DNA of 64,000 nucleotides from Nocardioides sp. WS12 (GCF_014108865.1 NZ_CP053928.1:3038001-3102000), one strand, 5' to 3'; counted from the first letter of the stretch, positions 32,948 through 43,930 are shown. Notes: a model not told the origin generated them from the letters alone. Translations and numbers: made by a program.

Positions 32948-33316
32948 TCAGGCCAGGCCGTCGAACGGACGGACCTCGACCGTGCCGCGGCAGGCACGGG
33001 AGCCCTCGGCGGCGAGCTTGATGGCGACGTCCAGGTCGGGAACGTCGATCACCCAGAAACCGGCGATGACCTCCTTGGTCTCGAGGTACGGGCCGTCGGT
33101 CATGACGGGCTTCTCCCCCTGGCCGTCGACCACCGTGGCCGTCTCCACCGGCGCGAGACCGCCGGCGAACACCCAGTAGCCGTCGGCCTTGAGCTTCTCG
33201 TTGAAGGCTCCCGTTTCGGCGAACGACAACTCCATGTCCTCCTTGGAGGCGTAGCCGTAGTTGTTCGACTCGTCCAGGTCGGTCGGGCCGTGGACGCTCA
33301 GCAGGTAGTTCGTCAT
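32948..33316 (-). CDS. YCII-related (YciI-like) protein
   Basis: A 122-residue protein of the YCII family: start MTNYLLSVHGPTDLDESNNY, then FNEKLKADGYWVFAGGLAPV, VMTDGPYLETKEVIAGFWVI and a C-terminal VEVRPFDGLA. Such dimeric ferredoxin-like proteins are commonly found next to ECF sigma genes in actinobacteria. A GAGGAGCAG ribosome site lies upstream of the ATG. The DksA-like gene begins eight bases downstream, so it is probably the first gene of the four-gene operon. Confidence 0.8.
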   Translation of the reverse strand: MTNYLLSVHGPTDLDESNNYGYASKEDMELSFAETGAFNEKLKADGYWVFAGGLAPVETATVVDGQGEKPVMTDGPYLETKEVIAGFWVIDVPDLDVAIKLAAEGSRACRGTVEVRPFDGLA

Positions 33317-33423
33317 CTGACTGCTCCTCAGTTCGCGGCGGTCCCGATGACCGCCGTCCACCTTCACCGCGTATGGCACCACGTCGATACGACAGTGGGC
33401 GAGAAGAAAGGTTGCCGAGCGGG

Positions 33424-34323
33424 TCAGTCGGGCGGCGGAATGACCAGTTCCGGGTCCGTCGCGACCTCCTGCAGGGCAGACGTGGGTACGTCGAACTCCC
33501 CCAACGCTGCCTCGTACGACGGCGCCCGGACCATCTCGCGTGCGCTGGTCAGGAAGGTCTCGGAGTGGACGACCTCCACAGAGCGGATGAAGAAGATCTC
33601 CGCTGGATCCAGCCGCCGGCTGGTGTTGACGGACGGGTCGATGGTCCACCGTGGCTTGGTGCCCTTCTCCAGGTTCTCGCGGGTCAGTGAGATCCAGAAA
33701 CCGGTGGGGTCGGTCGGATCCGGGAACGCCGCCGACACCTCGACGACTGCGACGGACCCGTCGGGCAAGGTGGTCGCCTCACACGAGAGGAGATAGGCGT
33801 CAGGTCCCCGGGTGGCCTCCGCGCAGCGAGTGTCCCGGTCCCCCTCCGCCTCGCCGCGGCTGTGGCCGAGTCGTACGGCGAACCGGTGGTCCCCCGTCCC
33901 GCCGTACGTGGCCGACACGGACGTGGCCTCGTTCCATCGCTCTCGCGGCAGATCATCGCGTTGGCTGTCGCTCGCGGAGAAGTCCATCGGTCCGAGGGCG
34001 AGGTAGGAACCGACGGCTGACTGGACGTGGGATTCCATCAGCCCGGGCAGCTTCGCCGGGTCGTACTTCGCGAGCGCAACCCGCGTCATCGGATGGATGT
34101 TGTCGAGCGCCTTGATGTCGTCGGTCTGGCCTCGCCCGACGACGCCGATGGCGACGGCCGCCAGTCCCCCAACGGCGGTCAGTGCCGCGAACCGAACGGA
34201 GAACTGGCGGCGACGTCGGGCGCGGCGCCCCTCCCCCATGCTGTCCACAGGCCGCAGGGTGAACGCTGGTTCGGTGGTCTCGACGTGGTCACGCAACAGG
34301 GTGCGCAGGTCGTGCTCGGTCAT
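33424..34323 (-). CDS. membrane-anchored partner of the second sigma factor (possible anti-sigma)
   Basis: A 299-residue protein: N-terminal cytosolic helix (MTEHDLRTLLRDHVETTEPA), Arg-rich patch, a transmembrane segment (FAALTAVGGLAAVAIGVVG) and a large external domain. There is no zinc-type anti-sigma motif. Its ATG overlaps the stop of the sigma gene as ATGA, so the two are translationally coupled. A membrane sensor that restrains the sigma factor is plausible by arrangement, but not shown by sequence. Confidence 0.65.
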   Translation of the reverse strand: MTEHDLRTLLRDHVETTEPAFTLRPVDSMGEGRRARRRRQFSVRFAALTAVGGLAAVAIGVVGRGQTDDIKALDNIHPMTRVALAKYDPAKLPGLMESHVQSAVGSYLALGPMDFSASDSQRDDLPRERWNEATSVSATYGGTGDHRFAVRLGHSRGEAEGDRDTRCAEATRGPDAYLLSCEATTLPDGSVAVVEVSAAFPDPTDPTGFWISLTRENLEKGTKPRWTIDPSVNTSRRLDPAEIFFIRSVEVVHSETFLTSAREMVRAPSYEAALGEFDVPTSALQEVATDPELVIPPPD

Positions 34324-34817
34324 CGCAGGTCCTCCGTCAGGACGAGGTGGGGAAGGTGGGAGCGCAGGGTGGCGAGCCCGCGCGAGGTCTGGCTCTTGAC
34401 GGTGCCCTCGGCGACACCGAGCGCCGCGGCGACCTCGGCAACCGACAGGTCGTCAAGGAACCGCAACGCGACGATCGCGCGTTGCTGGGGTGCGAGCAGG
34501 CCGAGTGCCCGGTCGAGATCGAGACCGTGGTCGGCGATCTCCGGGGCCGGAGTGTCCGGTACGTCGGCCGACGGCCATTCCCGACGCGGTCGGCGGATCG
34601 CCGAGATCGCCTCGTTGACGACCGTTCGTCGGGCGTACGCCTCCAGCGACTCTCTCCGAATCCTCGGCCACGCGCGATACAGCTTGGTCATCGCGGACTG
34701 AGTGACGTCGTCGGCAACGTGCCAGTCGCGGACGACCACGTAGGCGATGCGTCGCAGCGCTGGGCCGCGAGCGAGGAAGAACTCCTCGAACTCGGCTTCC
34801 GGGGACGGGCCTGTCAT
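34320..34817 (-). CDS. ECF-type RNA polymerase sigma factor (SigE family)
   Basis: A 165-residue ECF sigma factor with region 2 (LRRIAYVVVRDWHVADDVTQ, SAMTKLYRAWPRI) and region 4 (LLAPQQRAIVALRFLDDLSV, AEVAAALGVAEGTVKSQTSR). The ATG at 34817 is preferred over GTG 34823 because GAGG stands at a proper distance. It is the second sigma/membrane-protein pair within 3 kb; the two sigma factors differ clearly in sequence, so this is not a recent duplication. It diverges from helR, with 234 bases between the starts. Confidence 0.85.
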   Translation of the reverse strand: MTGPSPEAEFEEFFLARGPALRRIAYVVVRDWHVADDVTQSAMTKLYRAWPRIRRESLEAYARRTVVNEAISAIRRPRREWPSADVPDTPAPEIADHGLDLDRALGLLAPQQRAIVALRFLDDLSVAEVAAALGVAEGTVKSQTSRGLATLRSHLPHLVLTEDLR

Positions 34818-34952
34818 GGGCACCTCTTCTGGTCGGTTGCCCTATGTACGACGCGAGTCGACCGCCAGGTTCGCAGTGTGGGTGAATGAATCCTGCGTGA
34901 CCGGCTCAACCATCTCGACGATGGGCGCCGAACAGTGCCTCCGTATCCAAGA

Positions 34953-34984
34953 TATAACGCAGATGGGGGCTTGCGGCAAGGCCC
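34953..34984 (+). promoter_or_regulatory. rifamycin-associated element (RAE) with upstream -10-like box
   Basis: GGGGCTTGCGGCAAGGCCC at 34966-34984 matches the 19-bp inverted repeat described as the rifamycin-associated element in actinomycetes. A TATAAC at 34953-34958 could be the -10 box, which would put the start of the RNA at about the beginning of the element. No convincing -35 is seen. It is 67 bases before the TTG of the HelR-type gene, as expected for RAE-controlled genes. Confidence 0.85.
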
Positions 34985-35051
34985 TCTGGTCAGGGCAGAA
35001 TCCCCGATTCCACCCCAAGAAACCGCACGAAACTGCCCCGGAGCTGATCAC

Positions 35052-37211
35052 TTGACCGACGCAATCACCACTGCGTTCGCACTGCCCGACCACCTTGCCG
35101 CCAAGGCGTCCCCGGACCTGATCTCCGACGACGAGCGCCACTTCCTCGCCATCCAGTCCACCCTCGACGAGTCGATCGCCGACCTCTCGGAGCGACTCGA
35201 CCAGGAACGGAAGGCGCCCGGCGGAACCGGCCAGGAGGCGATGGACCGCGACCTGGAGATCCACCGGCTCGCGGCGCGACTGCGCACCCTCAGGCGCTAC
35301 ACGCTGGACCTCTGCCTGGGACGGATGGTGGGAGAAGACGGCGAGGCCGTGTACGTCGGCCGCCTCGGCCTCACGGACAGGGACAGCCGGCGCCTGCTGG
35401 TCGACTGGCGCTCCCCCGCCGCTGAGCCGTTCTTCGGCGCGACGCATGCCAATCCGATGGGGCTGATCAGCCGGCGGCGGTACCGCTGGACGCTGGGCCG
35501 CATCAGCGACTACTGGGACGAGGTGTTCACTCCCGACGGGCTGGAGGGCAACGCCGCCCTCGACGACCAGTCCGCCTTCGTCGCGAGTCTCGGCAGTAGC
35601 CGATCGCCCCAGATGCGTGACGTGCTCGGCACCATCCAGGCTGACCAGGACGCCATCATCCGTGCCTCGTCGCGGGGCGCGCTCGTCGTCGACGGCGGCC
35701 CCGGCACGGGCAAGACCGTCGTGGCGCTGCACCGGGCGGCGTACCTGCTCTATTCCGACCCGCACCTCGGCGACGGCCGCGGCGGCGTGCTGTTCGTCGG
35801 TCCGCACGAGCCGTATCTCGCCTACGTCGCCGACGTGCTCCCCAGCCTGGGTGAGGACGGGGTGCAGACCTGCACCCTCAAGGACCTCGTGCCCGGCGGT
35901 CACCAGGTCAAGCCGGAAGGCAGCCAGGAGGTGGCGCGGCTCAAGTCGAGCGCCGCGATGGTGGCGGCGATCGAGCCGGCCGTGCGGATGTACGAGGAGC
36001 CGCCCACGGTGGGCAGCGAGGTCGAGACCCCGTGGGCCGACCTGTGGTTGAGCAAGCACGACTGGGCCGAGGCGTTCGAGTCCCCCGACCCCGGTACGCC
36101 GCACAACGAGGCGCGCGACGAGGTGTGGGAGGAGTTGCTCACCATCCTGGTCGACAAGTTCGAGGGCGACGACGACGTCACCCCCGAGATGATCCGCCGG
36201 GCGCTCGTGCAGAACCGCGACCTGGTGACCACGTTCAACAAGGCCTGGCCGCTCATCGATCCCGAAGACCTCGTCGGCGACCTCTGGGAGGTTCCCGCCT
36301 ACCTGCGCATGTGCGCGCCGTGGCTCGAGCCCGATGAAGTCAAGATGTTGCGACGTGGCGACCCGAAGGCATGGACAACGTCCGACTTGCCGCTCCTCGA
36401 CGCCGCCCGGTTGCGCCTCGGCGACCCGGAGGAATCGCGCCGCCGTCGCCGGCACGAAGCGGCCGTCGCCGCCGAACGCAAGCGGATGGACGACGTCGTC
36501 GAGGACCTGCTCCAGCTCGACGACGAGGACGGGATGATGGCCCAACTCCGGCAGGACGGCATCCGCGACGCCCTCGTCGACGACGGAGCACTCCCCCAGG
36601 CCGACAGCGACCTCCTCGCCGGTCCGTTCGCGCATGTCGTCGTCGACGAAGCGCAGGAACTGACCGACGCGGAGTGGCAGATGCTGCTCGTCCGGTGCCC
36701 GTCGCGCAGCTTCACGATCGTCGGGGACCGCGCCCAGGCCCGGCACGGCTTCACCGACACGTGGGAGGAACGGCTCAAGACCGTGGGTCTCGACCGGATC
36801 GAGATGGCGTCGCTGAGCATCAACTACCGGACGCCCGAGGAGGTCATGAACGAGGCCGAGCCCGTGATTCGAGCCGTCCTTCCTGACGCGAACGTGCCGA
36901 CGTCGATCCGCCAGAGCGGCATTCCGGTCCTGCACGGGGCCACCACCGACATCGACCAGATCCTCGACGCTTGGCTCGCGGACCACACCGACGGGACCGC
37001 CTGCGTCATCGGCGCCGGTCGCGAGGACGGATCGTACGACGGCCGCAGGCGCGTCCGCTCCCTGTCGCCCGAGCACTCCAAGGGCCTTGAGTTCGACCTC
37101 GTGGTCCTGATCGATCCGGAGTCCTTCGGCGACGGGATCGAGGGTGCGGTGGACCGGTATGTCGCGATGACACGAGCTACGCAACGGCTCGTCGTGCTCA
37201 CGGGTTCGTAG
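35052..37211 (+). CDS. helR: RNA polymerase recycling ATPase, HelR/HelD family
   Basis: A 719-residue UvrD-like ATPase of the HelD/HelR group. It has a long charged N-terminal region (residues 1-200) as in HelD proteins that reach into RNA polymerase, Walker A GGPGTGKTVVALH (Lys221), a large insert at about 330-500, then VVVDEAQELTDAEWQ, FTIVGDRAQA, INYRTPEE and AMTRATQRLV. The start is taken as TTG at 35052, after GGAG, giving the family N-terminus. The rifamycin-associated element upstream separates it from general HelD and favours HelR, which removes rifamycin-bound polymerase from DNA in Streptomyces and Mycobacterium abscessus. Confidence 0.87.
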   Translation: MTDAITTAFALPDHLAAKASPDLISDDERHFLAIQSTLDESIADLSERLDQERKAPGGTGQEAMDRDLEIHRLAARLRTLRRYTLDLCLGRMVGEDGEAVYVGRLGLTDRDSRRLLVDWRSPAAEPFFGATHANPMGLISRRRYRWTLGRISDYWDEVFTPDGLEGNAALDDQSAFVASLGSSRSPQMRDVLGTIQADQDAIIRASSRGALVVDGGPGTGKTVVALHRAAYLLYSDPHLGDGRGGVLFVGPHEPYLAYVADVLPSLGEDGVQTCTLKDLVPGGHQVKPEGSQEVARLKSSAAMVAAIEPAVRMYEEPPTVGSEVETPWADLWLSKHDWAEAFESPDPGTPHNEARDEVWEELLTILVDKFEGDDDVTPEMIRRALVQNRDLVTTFNKAWPLIDPEDLVGDLWEVPAYLRMCAPWLEPDEVKMLRRGDPKAWTTSDLPLLDAARLRLGDPEESRRRRRHEAAVAAERKRMDDVVEDLLQLDDEDGMMAQLRQDGIRDALVDDGALPQADSDLLAGPFAHVVVDEAQELTDAEWQMLLVRCPSRSFTIVGDRAQARHGFTDTWEERLKTVGLDRIEMASLSINYRTPEEVMNEAEPVIRAVLPDANVPTSIRQSGIPVLHGATTDIDQILDAWLADHTDGTACVIGAGREDGSYDGRRRVRSLSPEHSKGLEFDLVVLIDPESFGDGIEGAVDRYVAMTRATQRLVVLTGS

Positions 37212-37214
37212 CCC

Positions 37215-37676
37215 TCAGTCGAGGCAGAACTCGTTGCCCTCGGGGTCGGTCATCACGATGAAGCCGGTCTCCATGGGCGGAGCCGGCTCGTGACGTCGGA
37301 CCCTGGTCGCGCCCAGCGCCGCCAGTCGCTCGCATTCGGCCTCGAGCACGGCCATCCGCTCGTCTCCCAGCAGGCCCGGAGCGACCCGGACGTCGAGGTG
37401 GACCCGGTTCTTGGCGACCTTGTCCTCCGGGACCTGCTGGAAGAACAGCCGTGGTCCGGCGCCGTCGGGGTCATCGAGCGCCGATCGGGAGTTCCGCTGG
37501 TCCTCCGGGACCCCGATCTGCTCCAGGAACACGTCCCAGGCAGCCAACGGGTCGCCACCCTCCGGGACGACGACGCCGGGTGGGCCCGGATGCACGTAGC
37601 CGAGGACGTCGCGCCAGAAGGTCGACAGCGCTCGCGGGTCGCAGGCATCGAAGGTGATCTGCACGTTGCGGCTCAT
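37215..37676 (-). CDS. VOC family protein
   Basis: A 153-residue VOC-fold protein (start VQITFDACDPRALSTFWRDV, later VHLDVRVAPGLLGDERMAV, end METGFIVMTDPEGNEFCLD). This glyoxalase_6-like subtype is common in actinobacteria and its biochemical roles are mostly unknown. It is convergent with helR, with three bases between the stops, and divergent from the next gene, sharing an intergenic region that holds a 10-4-10 inverted repeat. Confidence 0.75.
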   Translation of the reverse strand: MSRNVQITFDACDPRALSTFWRDVLGYVHPGPPGVVVPEGGDPLAAWDVFLEQIGVPEDQRNSRSALDDPDGAGPRLFFQQVPEDKVAKNRVHLDVRVAPGLLGDERMAVLEAECERLAALGATRVRRHEPAPPMETGFIVMTDPEGNEFCLD

Positions 37677-37741
37677 GCGACCTGTTCTACCCGGGAGCAC
37701 CGACATCCGGAATGCGCCCAGATGCCCCGATCCGGCCATGG

Positions 37742-37765
37742 CGTACGCCGACCGATCGGCGTACG
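37742..37765. promoter_or_regulatory. 10-4-10 inverted repeat in a divergent promoter region
   Basis: CGTACGCCGA (37742-37751) and TCGGCGTACG (37756-37765) are perfect arms around CCGA. It lies 66 bases before the VOC start and 75 before the GTG of the 194-residue protein. It may be an operator for a dimeric repressor, but no regulator gene is adjacent. Confidence 0.5.
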
Positions 37766-37839
37766 TTGCGAGATGGGCCCGGCCGGGGTCCGAACGCCTC
37801 GACCGGTCTTGAACACACCCATCGACCGAGGAGGCAACA

Positions 37840-38424
37840 GTGTTCATCCAGATCATCCAGGGCGCGTGCACACGGCAGGACGAGGTCCACGCGCTGCTCG
37901 ACGAGTGGCGGAGCGACTTCTCCCCGAGCGCCACCGGCTGGCTCGGGGGCACCTACGGATTCACCGACGACGACCAGTTGATGGCGATCGTCCGTTTCGA
38001 GTCGCGCGAGGCCGCGGCGGCCAATTCGGACCGCCCCGAACAGGGCGCGTGGGCCGCGCGGCTCAACGCCCTCATGGACGGCCCGCTCGAGTTCCACGAC
38101 TGTGACGACGTCACCCTGCTCATGGACGGCGGCTCGGACCAGGCAGGCTTCGTGCAGGTCATCCGCGGCCGGGTCGACGACCCGGACCGGCTCAAGGCGA
38201 TGCTGGCCGATGCCACGAGCCTCCACGAGATGCGGCCGGACATCCTCGGCGCGACGTTGGCGATCGAGCCCGACGGCACCTTCACCGAGACCGTCGCGTT
38301 CGCCAGCGAGGACGCCGCACGTGCGGGCGAGCAGGTCGAGCCGCCGGCCGAAGTACGCCAGGAGCTCGAGTACGCCATGAAGGACGCGAAGTTCTACGAC
38401 CTCCGCAACCCGTGGTTCGCCTGA
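37840..38424 (+). CDS. tandem ABM-like (ferredoxin-like) domain protein, unknown function
   Basis: A 194-residue protein made of two similar halves (VFIQIIQGACTRQDEVHALL and GFVQVIRGRVDDPDRLKAML), each with the beta-alpha-beta pattern of antibiotic-biosynthesis-monooxygenase-like domains. The second half has an extended end (DAKFYDLRNPWFA). GTG start, with GAGGAGG at a proper distance. Such domains are enzymes or stress proteins in various pathways; the role here is unknown. It is convergent with the UvrA-like gene. Confidence 0.65.
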   Translation: MFIQIIQGACTRQDEVHALLDEWRSDFSPSATGWLGGTYGFTDDDQLMAIVRFESREAAAANSDRPEQGAWAARLNALMDGPLEFHDCDDVTLLMDGGSDQAGFVQVIRGRVDDPDRLKAMLADATSLHEMRPDILGATLAIEPDGTFTETVAFASEDAARAGEQVEPPAEVRQELEYAMKDAKFYDLRNPWFA

Positions 38425-38430
38425 GCGCCC

Positions 38431-40806
<2,376 letters not shown>

Positions 40807-40839
40807 CAGTTGGGTGGATCAGGGCGAGGGGGGTGCGGC

Positions 40840-41247
40840 TCAGGCCTGGTTGATGCGGACGTGGTTGCCGGCCGGGTCACGGAATGCGCAGTCGCGGACG
40901 CCGTACGGCTGGTCGATGGGCTCCTGGATGACCTCGGCGCCCGTGGCCTGGATCTTCTCGAACGTGGCGTCGAGGTCGGGCGAGCTGAGGACCACCGTCG
41001 CGTAGGTGCCCTTGGCCATCATCTCGGCGATGGTGGTGCGCTCCTCGTCGGTGATGCCCGGGTCGGCCGCCGGTGGGGTGAGCACGATCGACGGGCTGGT
41101 CTGGCCGGCCGGCGCGACGGTCACCCAACGCATGTCGCCGTAGCCGACGTCGTTGAGGATCTCGAAGCCGAGGACGTCGCGGTAGAACGCCACCGAGGCC
41201 TCGGCGTCGGTGTGCGGAAGGAAGCTGTGCTGGAGGCTGAGGTTCAT
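40840..41247 (-). CDS. VOC family (glyoxalase) protein of an AraC-VOC-UvrA group
   Basis: A 135-residue VOC protein (start MNLSLQHSFLPHTDAEASVA, YRDVLGFEILNDVGYGDMRW, end GVRDCAFRDPAGNHVRINQA). An in-frame GTG at 41256 is an alternative start. Metal ligand positions look partly kept (His at LQHS, Glu replaced near the end by HVRIN), so catalytic activity is uncertain. It lies between the AraC regulator and the UvrA-like gene on the same strand, which suggests joint control. Confidence 0.78.
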   Translation of the reverse strand: MNLSLQHSFLPHTDAEASVAFYRDVLGFEILNDVGYGDMRWVTVAPAGQTSPSIVLTPPAADPGITDEERTTIAEMMAKGTYATVVLSSPDLDATFEKIQATGAEVIQEPIDQPYGVRDCAFRDPAGNHVRINQA

Positions 41248-41252
41248 GTCGC

Positions 41253-41753
41253 TCACGCTAGCGGCGCCTCGAACCGTGGCGCTTCTTGATTCCTGATCAC
41301 ATCCGGACTCGTCTGCGCCCCTCCCCTGCGCATCGGCCGGGTGGCCTTCTTCGTCACGCACGACGGCGGCTCGGCCGGCTGCTCTCCGGCCGCGTCGGTC
41401 TGTTCGCGGTAGATGCTCGGAGCCACGCCGACGAGCTCGGTGAACCGTGTGCTGAACGTGCCGAGCGAGGAGAACCCGACCTCGAAGCAGACGTCGGTGA
41501 CGCTGACGTCGCCACGGCGCAGCAACGCCATCGCGCGCTCGATCCGACGTGTCATCAGGTAGGAGTACGGCGGTTCGCCGTACGCCCGCTTGAACTCCCG
41601 GCTGAGATGCCCGGCCGACATGTGGACGTCGCGGGCCAGCGCCTCGACGTCGAGCGGCCTCGCGTACTCCCGGTCGATCCGGTCGCGAACCCGCCGCAGC
41701 CGGGCCAGTTGGCGCAGGTACTCGGTGTCCGGTCCGCTGGTCACGTCCGCCAT
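41253..41753 (-). CDS. AraC-family transcriptional regulator
   Basis: A 166-residue protein consisting of an AraC-type double helix-turn-helix (LDVEALARDVHMSAGHLSRE, FKRAYGEPPYSYLMTRRIER, VSVTDVCFEVGFSSLGTFST, RFTELVGVAPSIYREQ) with no separate effector domain. The C-terminal 40 residues are low-complexity. It is upstream of the VOC gene on the same strand, with five bases between, and probably controls that gene and the UvrA-like gene. Short AraC regulators followed by a VOC gene are frequent in actinobacteria. Confidence 0.82.
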   Translation of the reverse strand: MADVTSGPDTEYLRQLARLRRVRDRIDREYARPLDVEALARDVHMSAGHLSREFKRAYGEPPYSYLMTRRIERAMALLRRGDVSVTDVCFEVGFSSLGTFSTRFTELVGVAPSIYREQTDAAGEQPAEPPSCVTKKATRPMRRGGAQTSPDVIRNQEAPRFEAPLA

Positions 41754-41777
41754 GTTCCCATGTCGATCAACGAACGC

Positions 41778-42614
41778 TCAGCCCATGACCCAGGCTTCAC
41801 TGCGTCGCCACAACTCGTCGGCGAGCTCGTCGGTTGCGTACTTCGACGGCGTCTTCTCGCGACTGTTGTCGTAGTAGAGACCCGAGTCGCCGGCGACATC
41901 GGGTGACGTGGCGCAGTACAACGACGTCTTCGCGCCGTCGGCCGTCGACTTCATGAACAACTTGAGTACGTGCCGCAGCCCGAACGGCACCTCACGCCAC
42001 ACGTCGGAGGCGATCGCTCCCGGGTGGAGGGAGTACGTCGCCACGCCGGTCCCCTGCAGGCGGCGCGCGAGCTCCTGGGCGTGGAGCACGTTGGCGAGCT
42101 TGGACACGCAGTACTCGTCGAAGGCGGTACGCGACACAGCCGGCTGCCGCACGGCGTCCCAGTCGATGCCCTTGGCGCGGTAGTGCCCGGTGCTGGCGAC
42201 GTTGACGATGCGGCCGGGGCCGCTCTCGATCAGGTGCTCGCGCAGCAACTCCGTGAACAGGAACGGGCCGACGTGGTTGGTGCCGAAGGCGAGCTCGAAC
42301 CCGCTGGCCGTCAGCCCCTTCGCGCCGGCGAGACCGGCGTTGTTGATCAGCACGTGCAGCGGTTCGCCGGATTCGAGGAACGTCGTGGCGGCCTTGCGGA
42401 CCGACGACAGGTCACCCAGGTCGAGCGCCAGGAAGTCGAGGTCGGTGTTGCCCGTCTCCCCCGCGATCTCATCGATCGCTGCCTTCGTCTTGTCCTCCGA
42501 GCGCCCCGCCAGGACGACACGGGCGCCCCGGCCTGCGAGCGCGCGCACAGTTTCCTTGCCGATGCCCGTGTTGGCACCGGTGACCAGGAAGGTGCGGCCA
42601 GCCAGGTCGCTCAC
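41778..42614 (-). CDS. short-chain dehydrogenase/reductase of the P450 operon
   Basis: A 278-residue SDR (TGANTGIGKETVRALAGRGA, NNAGLAGAKG, VNVASTGHY, catalytic Tyr-x3-Lys in YCVSKLAN). Resembles retinol dehydrogenase-like SDRs, which take lipophilic alcohols and aldehydes. The GTG at 42614 overlaps the P450 stop as GTGA, so translation is coupled. It is the last gene of the PucR-P450-SDR operon and may process the product of the P450 or of the alpha-dioxygenase-like enzyme (inference). Confidence 0.85.
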   Translation of the reverse strand: MSDLAGRTFLVTGANTGIGKETVRALAGRGARVVLAGRSEDKTKAAIDEIAGETGNTDLDFLALDLGDLSSVRKAATTFLESGEPLHVLINNAGLAGAKGLTASGFELAFGTNHVGPFLFTELLREHLIESGPGRIVNVASTGHYRAKGIDWDAVRQPAVSRTAFDEYCVSKLANVLHAQELARRLQGTGVATYSLHPGAIASDVWREVPFGLRHVLKLFMKSTADGAKTSLYCATSPDVAGDSGLYYDNSREKTPSKYATDELADELWRRSEAWVMG

Positions 42615-43930
42615 GCAGTCAGGCCGATCCGGATCGCGAACAGGTCGAGCCCATGCGGAAGCGGCTTCCCCGGGTTGAGCGACGGGCTGACCAGGGCCGG
42701 CGTGGCTCGGCGGAGCAAGGCAGCGAGGAACGCCTGTCCCAGGAACACCGACATCCCTGCACCCGGGCACCCCTGGGGGCCGTGACTGAAGAAGTTGAAC
42801 GACCAGGATGCACCCGCATCGCCGGTGGCCCATTCGCCCGGCGCGAACCGGTCGGCGTACTTGACCCGGTCGGTGTCACGGTGGTTGAACAGGTTCGACA
42901 TCAGGACCTGGGTGCCGGCCGGCAGCACGCGCCCGTCGGGGAAGGTGATGTCCTCCGTCGCGACGCGACCGAACATGGGAGTGGTCGGCCACAGGCGCAT
43001 GGCTTCCTGGATGACGCCGCCGAGGTAGTCGAGCTGCGCGACCGACTTGGCCGCGCTGACGTCCACGCCTTCCAGTTCGGCGTACACCTCGCGGCGCTGC
43101 TCCGGGTGGCTGCCGATCAGGGCCAGCGCACGCGCCAGGTTGGCCGGGAGGGTGTCGCCCATCGCGAACAGCCAGTGGATCAGCTGACCGGGGACGGCGG
43201 TCTTCTCATCATGCGGAGCCTTGGCGACCAGTGCGACGAGCGAGCCCTTCTCCGCTGCGTCGATGTACGCCGAAATCCGCTCCACGAGCTCGTCGTACCC
43301 CTTCGCGGGCTTGCCGGGCGTCTTGTTGCCCGCCGACATCAGCGTGCCGAGCAGGGCAGTGAGCTCGGTGTCGTCGGCCGCGGCGTCACCGAACACCACG
43401 CGCCGGGTGATCCGCTGGAAGGCGGCGTTGAGTTCGTCGTACCCGATCTCGCCCTTGAGGCCGGCTGCTTCCTCTCCGGCCACCTTCGTCATCCGGGCGC
43501 CGAGCGAGTGCAGGGGCTTGCCGGTCTGGAGCACGCTCACCGCGAAGGCGCGGCGGTTGTGCCACAGGTCCGCGCGCGACAATGTCAGGGCGTCGGGCTG
43601 GAAGGCGCTCATCCCGGCCTTCTTGGCCGGCGGGTCCGAGGCGAACGGCTCGGGCGAACCACCGAGCACGAACTCGATGTCCGCGGGATCACTCAGGAAC
43701 AGCGTCTCGTCGGTGGCGACGCGGACGTAGAACGGTCCGGGACCGTACTTCCGGACGAGGCCCTGGATCAACATGAATCCGAACAGGTCGGCGCGGGCCA
43801 CGCCGGCCACCTTCGTGGGGAGCTCGCGCTTCTTGAACAGTCCCTGGATCACGTTCGGGACTCCGACCTGCGCGGTGAAGCGCACGCCCTCGATCACAGA
43901 TGCGCGCGGAAAGTCCGTCGTACTACCCAT
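42611..43930 (-). CDS. cytochrome P450
   Basis: A 439-residue P450. The haem ligand is Cys388 in FFSHGPQGCPGAG, the K-helix Glu-x-x-Arg is in VIQEAMRLWP, and the I-helix keeps an acid-alcohol pair in LFAMGDTL. The haem loop has Pro-Gln-Gly before Cys and Pro after it, which is unusual for bacterial CYPs. The ATG overlaps the PucR stop (TGATG), and the stop overlaps the SDR start. Divergent from the alpha-dioxygenase-like gene, it may act on the hydroperoxide or aldehyde from that enzyme, or on fatty acids directly (inference). No ferredoxin partner gene is nearby. Confidence 0.85.
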   Translation of the reverse strand: MGSTTDFPRASVIEGVRFTAQVGVPNVIQGLFKKRELPTKVAGVARADLFGFMLIQGLVRKYGPGPFYVRVATDETLFLSDPADIEFVLGGSPEPFASDPPAKKAGMSAFQPDALTLSRADLWHNRRAFAVSVLQTGKPLHSLGARMTKVAGEEAAGLKGEIGYDELNAAFQRITRRVVFGDAAADDTELTALLGTLMSAGNKTPGKPAKGYDELVERISAYIDAAEKGSLVALVAKAPHDEKTAVPGQLIHWLFAMGDTLPANLARALALIGSHPEQRREVYAELEGVDVSAAKSVAQLDYLGGVIQEAMRLWPTTPMFGRVATEDITFPDGRVLPAGTQVLMSNLFNHRDTDRVKYADRFAPGEWATGDAGASWSFNFFSHGPQGCPGAGMSVFLGQAFLAALLRRATPALVSPSLNPGKPLPHGLDLFAIRIGLTA

